DNA of 64,000 nucleotides, from positions 124,001 through 188,000 of the forward strand of contig NZ_JAPWIJ010000009.1 in NCBI RefSeq assembly GCF_027270735.1, given 5' to 3'. The position numbers were made by a program, and so were the translations under genes. The stretch comes from Rhodococcus ruber. GTDB taxonomy: Bacteria > Actinomycetota > Actinomycetes > Mycobacteriales > Mycobacteriaceae. The notes under the pieces are model-generated. The model saw only the letters and a list, made by a program, of their open reading frames with translations, was not told where the DNA came from and did no database searches. Each line of letters starts with the position of its first letter. Position 1 is the stretch's first letter. Shown piece by piece: positions 1 to 8,964 of the stretch.

Positions 1-1439
1 GCGCCGACGCCGATGCCGACGGTGCGGCCCTCGGCGGCGGCCTGCTTCTTGTACGCGGGGAAGCCGTCCCAGTCGATGAGCGCCTTGAGCTTGTCGATAC
101 CGGCCTGATAGTCGCCGGTGTCGTAGATCAACGGCCGACCGTCCTGGAACATGAGACCGAAGTCGTAGGGCATCTCCTCGGGCCGGATCAGGTTCTTCTC
201 GCGAACTTCGAGCCGATCCTTGCCGAGGTACTGGGCGATGGCGTCCATCGATCGCTCCATCGCGAACACGCCCTGCGGACGGCCGGCCCCACGATAGGGA
301 ATGACGATGACGGTGTTGGTGTACAGCGAATAACCGTTGCAGCGGAACGAGACCGGCTTGTACGGCCCGAGCACCTGCGTCGCAGTGTTGATCAGGACGA
401 TGATGCCGTACGGGAGGTAGGCGCCGTTGTCGTGCCAGACGGTGAAGTCGAACGCCAGTAGCCGGCCTTCGTCGTCGAACCCTAGCGTGACCTCTTGGAC
501 CTGCGCGCGTTCGTGGGCGCTCGAGATGAAATGCTCACGACGGTCTTCGACCCATTTGACCTCGTTGGAGATACCGGCTCGGCCCAACTGCCGCGCGGCC
601 CACGTCACCATGACCTCCTCGGGCCACGGGTGCATGATCTTGACGCCGAAACCGCCACCGACATCCGGTGCGATGCAGTGAATCTTGTTCATTGCCATGC
701 CGAGCCGCGCTGCAACGGCCGCGCGCACCGAGGTGGAGGTCTGCGTCGACGACCAGAAGGTCAGCGTTTCCTCGTCGCTGTCCCACCGCGCATAGACACC
801 CTTGCCCTCCAACGGCATTGCCGCGGAACGCTCCACGTCGAGATTGAGCGTGATTCGGTGCGGTGCCGTCGCCAATTCGCGGTCGATGTCGCCGAAGCTG
901 TGCTGCAGATGCGCAGCAACGTTGTCGGGTACATCGTCGTGCACGTGCCGAGTCGCGGTGCGAGCGGTCTCGATTCCTACGACCGGATCGAGAATGTCGT
1001 AGGTGACCTCGATGGCGGCGCAGGCATCTTCGGCCACGTAGCGACTCTGCGCGATGACCATGACGATGGCCTCGCCGACGTGGTTGACCTTGTCCTTGGC
1101 CAGTGGAAAACCGTTGCGCGGGGCGATGATTGCTGGGTGCGGAATCAGCAGTGGTAGGCCCTCGGCCATCTCGGGTGAGTCCGCTTCGAGATCGTCGTAG
1201 GTGTAGACCGCGTGCACTCCCTGCATGGCGAGCGCGGCGTCGATGTCGATCCCGGTGATCCGCGCGTGTGCGTGCGGAGAGCGAACGAAGGCGGCGATCA
1301 GCGCGCCGTGTCCGAGATCGTCGAGATACTTGCCCTTCCCGCTCAGCAACCGCGTGTCCTCGGACCGCGAGAGTGGTTGGCCGAAGAGCGGGGCAGTGTT
1401 GGTCGGGGTGTGCGGTGGGGCCGTGCGGGTGGTGCTCAT
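1..1439 (-). CDS. Xanthine dehydrogenase-family molybdopterin-binding large subunit, partial (candidate uracil/thymine dehydrogenase)
   Basis: This is the catalytic molybdenum cofactor-binding subunit of a three-subunit molybdenum hydroxylase. About 479 N-terminal residues are visible of a family length near 780; the rest lies beyond the left edge. The ATG at 1439 overlaps the stop of the iron-sulfur gene (ATGA). The N-terminal hammerhead domain (FGQPLSRSEDTRLLSGKGKY) leads into the Moco-binding region with the glycine-rich VGGGFGVK motif. Near residue 380 it reads YRGAGRP, as in the form II and general hydroxylase group, whereas true CO dehydrogenases have AYXCSFR there. CO oxidation is therefore unlikely. 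The neighbours (uracil-type permease, barbiturase, upp) suggest hydroxylation of uracil or thymine to barbiturates. That substrate is inferred, while the family call is firm. Confidence 0.9.
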   Translation of the reverse strand, partial: MSTTRTAPPHTPTNTAPLFGQPLSRSEDTRLLSGKGKYLDDLGHGALIAAFVRSPHAHARITGIDIDAALAMQGVHAVYTYDDLEADSPEMAEGLPLLIPHPAIIAPRNGFPLAKDKVNHVGEAIVMVIAQSRYVAEDACAAIEVTYDILDPVVGIETARTATRHVHDDVPDNVAAHLQHSFGDIDRELATAPHRITLNLDVERSAAMPLEGKGVYARWDSDEETLTFWSSTQTSTSVRAAVAARLGMAMNKIHCIAPDVGGGFGVKIMHPWPEEVMVTWAARQLGRAGISNEVKWVEDRREHFISSAHERAQVQEVTLGFDDEGRLLAFDFTVWHDNGAYLPYGIIVLINTATQVLGPYKPVSFRCNGYSLYTNTVIVIPYRGAGRPQGVFAMERSMDAIAQYLGKDRLEVREKNLIRPEEMPYDFGLMFQDGRPLIYDTGDYQAGIDKLKALIDWDGFPAYKKQAAAEGRTVGIGVG

Positions 1440-2074
1440 GCTCGGCCCATCCGTCCGCCGACGGGATTGGTGGTTCCCCGTACTTTCCGGTCCAGTGCCG
1501 CTCGGCTCGATTCGTCGTCCGGCCCGAGGGGGAATTCGCCCGCTCTCTCGCGCTTGATCTCGGCGGCCCGCAGCACCGAGGCCTTGATGTTCTGATATCC
1601 GGTACACCGGCAGATGTTGCCGGCGATGGCCTCGGTGGCTTCTTCCTGCGTCGGAGAGTCGTTCTCCTCGAGGAATGCCGCGATGGTGGTGACGAATCCT
1701 GGTGTGCAGAAGCCGCATTGCAGACCGTGGCAGTCCTTGAATGCCTGCTGCACGGGGTGCAACGTGCCGTCCGGCTCGACGAGACCCTCCACCGTGGTGA
1801 CACTCTGGCCCTCGAGGCTGGCGGCCAACATCAGGCAGGCCCGGACGGGCTTACCGTCGAGCAGAACGGTGCAGGCACCACACACGCCGTGCTCGCACCC
1901 TACGTGGGTGCCGGTCTGGCGAAGATTGTGGCGGATGGCATCGGATGCGATCGTTCGGGCCGGAACGACGATCGTTTGTTTGGTCGAGTTGAGCGTGAAC
2001 GTCACCTGTACGTGTTGTTCGCCGGTCTCGGTCATCAGATCGTCGAGCTGTTGTTCGATATCTGTTGTCGTCAT
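1436..2074 (-). CDS. Molybdenum hydroxylase (2Fe-2S) small subunit
   Basis: This 212-residue electron-transfer subunit carries two [2Fe-2S] clusters. The plant-type ferredoxin cysteines are C60, C65, C68 and C80 (GCEHGVCGAC). The C-terminal helical cluster uses C120, C123, C155 and C157 (LQCGFCTPGF and NICRCTGY). The ATG at 2074 was chosen over an upstream in-frame start because it overlaps the stop of the FAD subunit (TAATG) and gives the expected ferredoxin start. The protein ends in a tail of about 45 residues beyond the usual 160-residue family length. Gene order FAD, FeS, Moco with short overlaps is the classic layout for CoxMSL-type enzymes. Confidence 0.95.
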   Translation of the reverse strand: MTTTDIEQQLDDLMTETGEQHVQVTFTLNSTKQTIVVPARTIASDAIRHNLRQTGTHVGCEHGVCGACTVLLDGKPVRACLMLAASLEGQSVTTVEGLVEPDGTLHPVQQAFKDCHGLQCGFCTPGFVTTIAAFLEENDSPTQEEATEAIAGNICRCTGYQNIKASVLRAAEIKRERAGEFPLGPDDESSRAALDRKVRGTTNPVGGRMGRA

Positions 2075-2997
2075 TACTGGTTCACTCCGGAATCGACGTG
2101 CAGCGCTGCCTGGTGCGTGGTCAACGAGGATGCGCCGTCGACTGCGGCGGCCATCACCACCCGTGCTGTCAGCGCTGCGACGAGTTGAGATCTGTAGGCG
2201 GCTGTGGCGTGAATATCGGGCTCGGTCTCGATGCGATGCCGAGCAGCGTCGGACAGTGCGTTCCACTTCGGATCACGCGCGTCGGATATGCACGCCCCAG
2301 CGATGACGTCGGTGAAATCGGTGACTTCACCGAACTCGCCGGCGGAGACATAGGTGACCTGGGCGCTGCGTACCTCGCCGCCCTCGCTCACCTCGGCGCG
2401 GGCCACGACTCCGACAAGCGCGTAATCGCCTTGTCTGCGGGCAATTTCGTCGATGGCTGTGCCCACTCCGGGCCGGGCCGCAGGAACGGTCGCCGCGATG
2501 GCGATCTCGTCGGTCTCGAGCGAGGACTCCAGGGGTCCGAGAAACAGATCCTTCGCCGAGATCTGGCGGCGTCCCCGCACGGACTGGACCGTCACCGAAC
2601 CGTCGAGCAAACGGATAACGGCAGGCATCTCGGCCGACGGGTCGGCGTGGACGATGGATCCGACGGTGGTTCCACGGTTCCTGATGGTCGGGTGGGCCAC
2701 CAACTGCAGTGCCCGTCCGAGCAGCGGCTGTGTCTGAGCAGCAGCGCGGTTCGAGGCCACTGTGGCGTGCGTGGCGAGCGCTGCGAAGGTGACGCCCGAC
2801 TGCGCCGAGGCGGTGATCTCGTCGAGTCCGGCGATGCCGGTGATGTCGATCAGGTTGCCGGGGGCCGCCAGCCGCATCGAGAGCATCGGGATCAGTGACT
2901 GTCCGCCCGCCAGGACCTTGCCGTCGACGCCCGCGAGGATCTGGCACGCCTCCTCGATCGACCGAGGTCGATGGTATTTAAGTGGCGAAGGTTTCAT
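2074..2997 (-). CDS. Molybdenum hydroxylase FAD-binding medium subunit
   Basis: This 307-residue protein is the FAD-binding subunit that passes electrons from the FeS subunit to the final acceptor. The two FAD pyrophosphate-binding motifs of the family are present: AGGQS at residues 30-34 and TIRNRGTTVGS at 104-114. The C-terminal CO dehydrogenase flavoprotein domain follows. The ATG at 2997 begins with the typical MKPSPLKYHRP, so the 17 residues upstream in frame are not used. It is the first gene of the three-subunit set and follows an 80-nt gap after the permease gene, so a separate promoter is possible. Confidence 0.95.
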   Translation of the reverse strand: MKPSPLKYHRPRSIEEACQILAGVDGKVLAGGQSLIPMLSMRLAAPGNLIDITGIAGLDEITASAQSGVTFAALATHATVASNRAAAQTQPLLGRALQLVAHPTIRNRGTTVGSIVHADPSAEMPAVIRLLDGSVTVQSVRGRRQISAKDLFLGPLESSLETDEIAIAATVPAARPGVGTAIDEIARRQGDYALVGVVARAEVSEGGEVRSAQVTYVSAGEFGEVTDFTDVIAGACISDARDPKWNALSDAARHRIETEPDIHATAAYRSQLVAALTARVVMAAAVDGASSLTTHQAALHVDSGVNQ

Positions 2998-3077
2998 ATC
3001 CCGATCCTGCCTGCCTGTGCCGATAAGTGTTTCGTCAAGAGGTGACAAACGTCACGCCTCAGTGTGGCAATCGCTCG

Positions 3078-4508
3078 TTACCGCAACGGCTCGAGGGGTT
3101 CGACTGTGTCGGTACCCCGATGAGCCGCCGAACGGCGGGTGGGTGGTTGCTCGTTCCGCGTCCTCATGTGCGCGGGAGCGATACGTGCGCACAGGTGGTA
3201 GAGAACGATGACGACGATGGTGCCCAAAGAGATACCGCTCAACGAGAAGGAGTCGCTGAAGACGAGCGAGGTGTCTCCGATGGCGATGATGAGTCCTGCC
3301 GCGACGGGCATCATGTTGAGCGGGTTGCCGAAGTCGACGCCGTTCTCGTGCCAGATCTTTGCGCCCAGAAGGCCGATCATTCCGTACAGCACCACGGTGA
3401 TTCCGCCGAGTACTCCGCCGGGCGTCGCCGAGATCAGTGCGCCGAACTTCGGGGAGAAGCCGAGAAGCATGGCGATGATTCCGGCCGCGGTATATGCGGC
3501 CGTCGAGTACACCTTGGTTGCGGCCATGACGCCGATGTTCTCGGCGTAGGTCGTCGTGGGCGAGCCACCGACCGAGCTGGCCATCACGGTAGCCAAACCG
3601 TCGGCTGCCAGTGCGCGTCCCATCATGGGGTCGAGGTCGTCTCCGGTCATTTCGGCTACGGCCTTGACGTGTCCGGCGTTCTCGGCAATCAGGGCGATGA
3701 CGCCGGGGAGCACGAGGACGATGAAGGCCAGGCTGAACGAGGGTGCGTGGATGCCCACGATGCCGTTCGCCTCGTCGCTGAACGGCGGCAGACCGAGCCA
3801 CGACGACGATTCGACGCCCGACCAGTTGACCCGGAAATGTTCGGTGATCTCTCCGGCAGCCGCGTCGTAGGACGTGATGGGCCCGGAGACGAGATCGAGA
3901 ATCCAGGACAGTACGTACCCGAAGATCAGGGACAGCAGGATGGCGATTCGTCCGATGAAGCCGCGCAGTGCGACGCTCATGACGACCAGGACGATCATCA
4001 CTGCGAGAGCGACCCATTGGTCCTGCGGCCAGTACGTGCTGGCGACGACGGGGGCAAGGTTGAACCCGATCAGCATCACCACCGCTCCGGTGACCACCGG
4101 CGGGAGCACCTTGACCACCACCCCGCCGCCCATGAGGTGGATGGCGAGGCCGGCGAGGGCGAGAACGACACCGGAGACCAGGATTGCGCCGGTGACCTCG
4201 GCCGAGGTGCCACCCTGCGCCCGGATGGCGGCCACACCGCCCACGAACACTGCGGACGTGCCGAGGTAGCTGGGAATCCGGCCCTTGACCATGAGCAGGA
4301 AGAAGATGGTGCAGAACCCCGACATGAGAATGGCCAGTTGGGGATTGAGGCCCATGATGATGGGGAAGACGAACGTGGCCCCGAACATCGAGACGACGTG
4401 CTGACCGCCGAGGCTGATGGTGCGGCCCCAGTTCAATCGCTCGTTCGGGGCGACAACGTCACCTGGTAATACGTTCTTTCCGTCTCCGTGAATCTTCCAG
4501 ATCGGCAT
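3078..4508 (-). CDS. NCS2-family uracil/xanthine permease, UraA-like
   Basis: This inner-membrane nucleobase importer has 476 residues and about 14 predicted membrane segments, the usual NCS2 size. The family signature appears as TTTYAENIGVMAATKVYS, very close to the UraA sequence as remembered, and AENAGH supplies the other conserved substrate-site glutamate region. The match to UraA rather than to xanthine transporters supports uracil as substrate. The start at 4508 has a strong ribosome site (GGAGGAAGG) about 6 nt upstream. It lies between the hydroxylase genes and a PucR regulator, which suits uptake of the pathway substrate. Confidence 0.9.
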   Translation of the reverse strand: MPIWKIHGDGKNVLPGDVVAPNERLNWGRTISLGGQHVVSMFGATFVFPIIMGLNPQLAILMSGFCTIFFLLMVKGRIPSYLGTSAVFVGGVAAIRAQGGTSAEVTGAILVSGVVLALAGLAIHLMGGGVVVKVLPPVVTGAVVMLIGFNLAPVVASTYWPQDQWVALAVMIVLVVMSVALRGFIGRIAILLSLIFGYVLSWILDLVSGPITSYDAAAGEITEHFRVNWSGVESSSWLGLPPFSDEANGIVGIHAPSFSLAFIVLVLPGVIALIAENAGHVKAVAEMTGDDLDPMMGRALAADGLATVMASSVGGSPTTTYAENIGVMAATKVYSTAAYTAAGIIAMLLGFSPKFGALISATPGGVLGGITVVLYGMIGLLGAKIWHENGVDFGNPLNMMPVAAGLIIAIGDTSLVFSDSFSLSGISLGTIVVIVLYHLCARIAPAHMRTRNEQPPTRRSAAHRGTDTVEPLEPLR

Positions 4509-4637
4509 TTCGAGCCTTCCTCCAACGTACCGAACCGAGGGGGTTCGTGGGGCGTGTAAAGTGTTGTGGTGCAACGCTACTGCGGTATCGTGCGGCCGAT
4601 ATGGGCGCAATCTGCCAAGCGCTCGATGGCTCAGCCG

Positions 4638-6302
4638 TCACATCTGGTGGTCGGCGGCGCGCATCGCCATGATCTTGAGTGCGAGGGAAAGATCGAGCCG
4701 TAGATCGGCGTGATCGGTGAACGGGCCCAGAATTTTTTCGAGCTTCGTGATGCGGTATCGGAGAGTGTTGTAGTGGAAATGCAGTGCGCGAGCAGTTTCC
4801 GCGATATTGATGTTCGTGGCCAGCAACATCTCCAGGGTCTTTCGCATGTCCTGCGCTTCGGCGCTGTGGCCCGCAAGATCGTGCAAGGTTTCCCGCGCGA
4901 ACGATTCGAGCTCGTCCTCGTTGTCCACCAGGCTCAACAAGCGAAAGACGCCGAGCTCGTCGAAGGCAGTGACGGTCCAGTCGCCGCCGATCCGGCGGCC
5001 GACTTTCACTGCTGTGCGGGCCTGGCCGTACGTTGCCGGAATGTCTTCCACTGCAGTGCAGGGCCGTGATATACCGACGGTGAAGGGCTGTCGACCGCCA
5101 CCGCCGTCGCCGTGGACTCGCTCGACGATCTCGTGTACGTCCGACACCGTGGTGGGGCCACTACCCATGATGATGACGGTTTCGGTGCCGAGTGCAGCAA
5201 TCGCAGCAGACGAATCGCGTTGCGCCAGTGCGCTCGAGAACGCCGCCATCTGTCGATCGACGAGCGGCCGGCGGGTGGGCGACGGGTCGTCGTGACGAGG
5301 TATCGGTTCGATCGCGACAACGACGACGGGTCTGCCGATGTCCCAACCGAACCGACGGGCATGAGCCACCGCGTGGTCGTGCTCCCCGCCTCGGCCCAGC
5401 AGGAGATCCCGGAGAAAGTTCGACCGGTGCTTCTCCTCCACCGCCGAGAGTGCGAGATCGCGAGTGACGACCATCGCCAACACCCCTGCGGCCGCGTCCG
5501 CGGTGAGGAGATCCGATTCCGTCAAGGTGCGAGTCGAGGAGAACAGGACGATACGTCCGTGGTCGATTCCGTTGGCCGTGACGGCGCATACGGCAATCGA
5601 ATTGTTCTGCTGCGACCGGAGACCGAGGCCGCCGTCGATGGAATCGGTGCGCAGTCTTCCCGTGGCATCGAACGCGATGCCGGTGCGAAGTGCTCGAAGT
5701 TCGTCGTCACTTCCGGCGGAAGCGAGTTCTCGTCCATCCACCGTCGTGATGGACACTGCCACGTCGCATTCGACCGCAGTCGCGAAGGCCAGTTGCGCCA
5801 CCCCACCGCCCGCGAGCGTGATGTCGGTCAGAGAACGACGCAGACGATCCGACCGAAATTTCGCTCGCGCCTGAGTCTTTGCACTGTCGCGAAGGCCTAC
5901 GGTGAGCTCGTGACCAGGGTCGGGTTCACCGAAAATCTGAAGTAGCGGTAGGCCCAGCTCGTCGGCACACACGCCGACGCACTCGGGAACGGCAAGGTCG
6001 TCGTCGGCCCGCACAAGAATTCCGGCGACGCCGAGGGAATGCGCGCGTGACAACAGCGATGCCGTCGGCTCCGTCAGATGTGCGAGAGCCTCGCTCGTGG
6101 TCGACAGTAGGTCGCCGGGCCTGATCCAGAACCGGATGCCGGCGGGGTCGTCGACGTGATTGATTCTGCGTACCGGTCGCCCGAGGCCGGCATGACCGGC
6201 GAGCACAGTTGCGTGCGCCAACAGGTTCGAGTTCAGGACCGTCTCGACGGTGTGCGGTGCCTCGGTGATGGCCGAGCGTTGCTCGTCCCGCAGTGTCAGC
6301 AC
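4638..6302 (-). CDS. PucR-family transcriptional regulator (first of two)
   Basis: This 554-residue cytoplasmic regulator has the PucR layout. The N-terminal purine-catabolism domain spans roughly residues 18-140 (RRINHVDDPAGIRFWIRPGD), followed by a GGDEF-like middle domain. The C-terminal helix-turn-helix occupies roughly 490-540 and contains NIAETARALHFHYNTLRYRI. PucR proteins usually activate nucleobase or amide catabolic genes in response to a pathway intermediate. Its start overlaps the end of xdhC by 7 nt, so the two are co-transcribed. A second PucR gene lies at 8965-10683, so this locus probably uses two inducers or two promoters. Confidence 0.92.
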   Translation of the reverse strand: MLTLRDEQRSAITEAPHTVETVLNSNLLAHATVLAGHAGLGRPVRRINHVDDPAGIRFWIRPGDLLSTTSEALAHLTEPTASLLSRAHSLGVAGILVRADDDLAVPECVGVCADELGLPLLQIFGEPDPGHELTVGLRDSAKTQARAKFRSDRLRRSLTDITLAGGGVAQLAFATAVECDVAVSITTVDGRELASAGSDDELRALRTGIAFDATGRLRTDSIDGGLGLRSQQNNSIAVCAVTANGIDHGRIVLFSSTRTLTESDLLTADAAAGVLAMVVTRDLALSAVEEKHRSNFLRDLLLGRGGEHDHAVAHARRFGWDIGRPVVVVAIEPIPRHDDPSPTRRPLVDRQMAAFSSALAQRDSSAAIAALGTETVIIMGSGPTTVSDVHEIVERVHGDGGGGRQPFTVGISRPCTAVEDIPATYGQARTAVKVGRRIGGDWTVTAFDELGVFRLLSLVDNEDELESFARETLHDLAGHSAEAQDMRKTLEMLLATNINIAETARALHFHYNTLRYRITKLEKILGPFTDHADLRLDLSLALKIMAMRAADHQM

Positions 6303-7438
6303 CGGACAGCCGAGCGTGTGCTGGGTCGATTAGCATTCTCCGACAAAATATCTCGGTGAATCGGACCGGTGAGATCACGCAACTCGAGCCCGGTGGTGCG
6401 CCGTGAGACCTTCAATATCTCGGCGACGATGGACACGGCCGTTTCCGCTGGGGTGCTCGCGCCGATATCGAGTCCGATAGGGGAGTGCAACCGGTCCAGC
6501 TCGGTCTCGCTCACCCCGCGCTCGCCGAGGAGTTCGATGCGGCGGCGGTGAGTGGACCTGCTTCCCAACGCGCCCACATAGGCAGCACGGCTGCGTAGCG
6601 CTCGCTCGAGGAGGGGAATGTCGAACTTCTCGTCGTGCGTGAGCACTGCGATGACTGTTCGCTCGTCGACCGGCGCAGATTCGAGAAACGTGTGCGGCCA
6701 TGCGACGACGACATCGACTGCCTCGGGGAAACGGGCCGGGGTAGCGAATACGGCGCGGGCGTCGACGACGGTGACGGCGTAGCCGGCGAACGAGCCGAGG
6801 TGGCACAGGGCGGCCGCGAAGTCGATGGCACCGAAGACGTACATCCGCGGCGGCGGGCCGAAGACCTCCGCCATGATCGATCGCTCGCTGTCATCGGACA
6901 GGTGAATGTCGAGACCGGATTCGCCGCGGTGCAGTTGCTCGCGAACGAACGGCCCCAGCGGCGATCCATCGGAGTGCGCGTCGGCGAGTGAGCCTGCATC
7001 CACGGTGAGGTCCGATCCGAGAATTGCGTACCGCGTCGGTGCCCCGGCGCTCAGCTCGGTGAGGACGGCCACCGGCTCGCCCGCAGCGATGCGGCCGGCC
7101 ACTTCCCGAAGAGAATCGCAGGCGTCGCGGTCGACGAGTCGAACGAACACTTCGATGGTGCCGCCGCAGGTGAGGCCGACGCCGATGGCGTCGTCGTCCG
7201 CCACACGGTAGGTCTCACTCCGGGCGTAGCCGTCGGCGAGAACGTCGTTGGCAAGCTCGTACAGGGCACCCTCGATACAACCGCCGGAGACACTGCCGAT
7301 CACTTGCCCGGATGCCGATACTGCCATCGCTGCCCCGGCCGGACGGGGTGAGGACTGCCAGGTTCGCACAACGGTGGCAAGGACGAACGGCTCACGCTCG
7401 AGCAGCCATGGGGCGAGATCGTCGAGGATGTCGCGCAT
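6296..7438 (-). CDS. xdhC: XdhC-family molybdenum hydroxylase maturation factor
   Basis: This 380-residue protein belongs to the XdhC/CoxI family, which binds molybdenum cofactor, supports its sulfuration and inserts it into xanthine-dehydrogenase-type enzymes. The N-terminal XdhC_CoxI domain (VLATVVRTWQSSPRPAGAAM, then GSVSGGCIEGALYE) covers about residues 15-75. The C-terminal Rossmann-like domain starts near 205 (RMYVFGAIDFAAAL) and carries the conserved YVGALGSRSTHRRR. Its presence shows that the hydroxylase of this locus needs the sulfurated cofactor, as purine and pyrimidine dehydrogenases do. It precedes the PucR gene with a 7-nt overlap. Confidence 0.92.
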   Translation of the reverse strand: MRDILDDLAPWLLEREPFVLATVVRTWQSSPRPAGAAMAVSASGQVIGSVSGGCIEGALYELANDVLADGYARSETYRVADDDAIGVGLTCGGTIEVFVRLVDRDACDSLREVAGRIAAGEPVAVLTELSAGAPTRYAILGSDLTVDAGSLADAHSDGSPLGPFVREQLHRGESGLDIHLSDDSERSIMAEVFGPPPRMYVFGAIDFAAALCHLGSFAGYAVTVVDARAVFATPARFPEAVDVVVAWPHTFLESAPVDERTVIAVLTHDEKFDIPLLERALRSRAAYVGALGSRSTHRRRIELLGERGVSETELDRLHSPIGLDIGASTPAETAVSIVAEILKVSRRTTGLELRDLTGPIHRDILSENANRPSTRSAVRC

Positions 7439-7566
7439 GCCGCCGCCTTCCTACTGGATGAGTGATGCCCATCACGTTAGTGGCCGGTGCTGCTTCGACA
7501 TGAAACAGAACTCGACCAAATCCGAAGCCGGTCGTTGTAAGAAGTCGCCGTCGCGGTCCGCGTGGA
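7439..7566. other. Intergenic gap between the amidase and xdhC
   Basis: This 128-nt gap lies downstream of the amidase stop (TAG) and upstream of the xdhC start on the minus strand. No convincing open frame or strong hairpin was seen. It could hold a promoter for xdhC and the PucR gene. Confidence 0.3.
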
Positions 7567-8943
7567 CTAGCCCAGAGCGGCGGCGACGGCGAGCGCATGG
7601 TGTTCGTGCCACGGCCGAGCGATGATCTGGATACCGATCGGCAGGCTGCTCTCCGAGGTGGCAACGGGAACCACTACCGACGGCAGACCGAGGATGCTGA
7701 TCGCTCGACTGCTGGCCAACGCCTGCGACCACGACAAGGTGGTGCCGTCGACATCGAAGCTCGTCTGTCCGAGCGGTGGGGCGAGGATCGACGCGACCGG
7801 GAGTATCAGGACATCGCCCATCTCGGTCAGCAACCGATGCTGCAGCTCGGCGCGGTGAGCCCACAGTGCCTCGACGTCCGTCGCCGACGTCGGTCGGACC
7901 GCGCCGAGGATCGCTGTGATGTTGTCGCTGAATTCGGCGGGACTGTATTGCTCGATGTCGGTTTGCGTTTCGCAGGCCCGCATTCGCGTGAACAGGTCGT
8001 TGGCCTCGCGCAGCGCAGTGCCCTTGTAGGGCGTCACCGACCTGACGGACGAGGCGGTGCGCAGGGCGGCCGCTTCGGTGGCGGCGCGAATCTCCGCATC
8101 GACCGGAACAGTTCCTTCTTCTGCCGCCCAACGGATATCGAGGCCGCGGGTGTTCACCTCTGCCGGCTCGATCCACCGGTACTGCGGTGACGAGAGCACC
8201 TTCAGTACCACGCTCACGTCGTCGAGGGTGCGTGCCATCGGTCCGACGGTCTGAACCGCACCGTGCATGGTGGCCGGGTTGGTCAGCACCCGGTGATCGC
8301 TCACGACACCGGGGTATTGCCCATCGGGGTCGATTCGCCCCGGCGTAGGCCTGATCGAGAACAGGCCCGTGCAGTGCGCGGGCCAGCGAACCGAGCCGCC
8401 GAAGTCGGTACCCAGTCCCACCACACTCATGCCCGACGCTATCGCCGCTGCCTCGCCGCCGCTGCTGCCTCCCGGCGAAAGTGGTGTTCCCGCAGGAGAA
8501 AGCGGGTTGACGGTGTACCCGAAGATGTCGTTGTGCGTGAGACCGCTGGCACCGAACTCGGGGGTGTTGGTCTTCCCCATCAGCACTGCACCTTCGGCGC
8601 GCATCCGAGCGACGGCCGGTGCATCGATGCGAGGGACATTGTTCGCCAGAGCGAACGAGCCCGCCGTGGTACGAACACCAGCGGTAGCGATCAGATCCTT
8701 GACCGTGAACGGCACTCCGGCAAGCGCGCCGACCGGTTCGCCGCGGACCACGCGCGCGTCGATCTCGTCGGCTTCGCGTCTGGCCGATTCTGCTGCCAGC
8801 GTGACGATCGCGTTCAGATCGGCGTTGTTGCGGGCGATGTGGTCGAGGTGTTGCTCGATCACCTCGCGAGCCGAGAGGCTACCGGATCTCACCGATGCGG
8901 CGAGCGTGCGAGCATCGGAACCGATCGAATGTCCGTCGAGCAC
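7567..8943 (-). CDS. Amidase-signature hydrolase
   Basis: This 458-residue cytoplasmic hydrolase has the full amidase-signature catalytic triad: K82 (TVKDL), cis-serine S160 (GGSSGG) and nucleophile S184 (FGGSVRW). The length matches single-domain family members. It sits between xdhC and the second PucR gene in the pyrimidine locus. Possible roles are hydrolysis of ureidomalonate or another carbamoyl or amide intermediate. It competes with the amidase at 10726-12174 for the ureidomalonase assignment, and the latter is favoured because it directly follows barbiturase. The family is certain and the substrate unknown. Confidence 0.88.
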   Translation of the reverse strand: MLDGHSIGSDARTLAASVRSGSLSAREVIEQHLDHIARNNADLNAIVTLAAESARREADEIDARVVRGEPVGALAGVPFTVKDLIATAGVRTTAGSFALANNVPRIDAPAVARMRAEGAVLMGKTNTPEFGASGLTHNDIFGYTVNPLSPAGTPLSPGGSSGGEAAAIASGMSVVGLGTDFGGSVRWPAHCTGLFSIRPTPGRIDPDGQYPGVVSDHRVLTNPATMHGAVQTVGPMARTLDDVSVVLKVLSSPQYRWIEPAEVNTRGLDIRWAAEEGTVPVDAEIRAATEAAALRTASSVRSVTPYKGTALREANDLFTRMRACETQTDIEQYSPAEFSDNITAILGAVRPTSATDVEALWAHRAELQHRLLTEMGDVLILPVASILAPPLGQTSFDVDGTTLSWSQALASSRAISILGLPSVVVPVATSESSLPIGIQIIARPWHEHHALAVAAALG

Positions 8944-8964
8944 TTGATATCTCCTTGTTGTACG

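Noticed and set aside
1-2997. Aerobic carbon monoxide dehydrogenase (CoxMSL)
   Set aside because: The gene order and domains match, but the large subunit has YRGAGRP where true CO dehydrogenases have AYXCSFR.
3027-4469. Long plus-strand open frame opposite the permease
   Set aside because: It mirrors the permease gene, is dominated by Asp, His, Gln and Gly, and has no family resemblance; a GC-rich antisense shadow.
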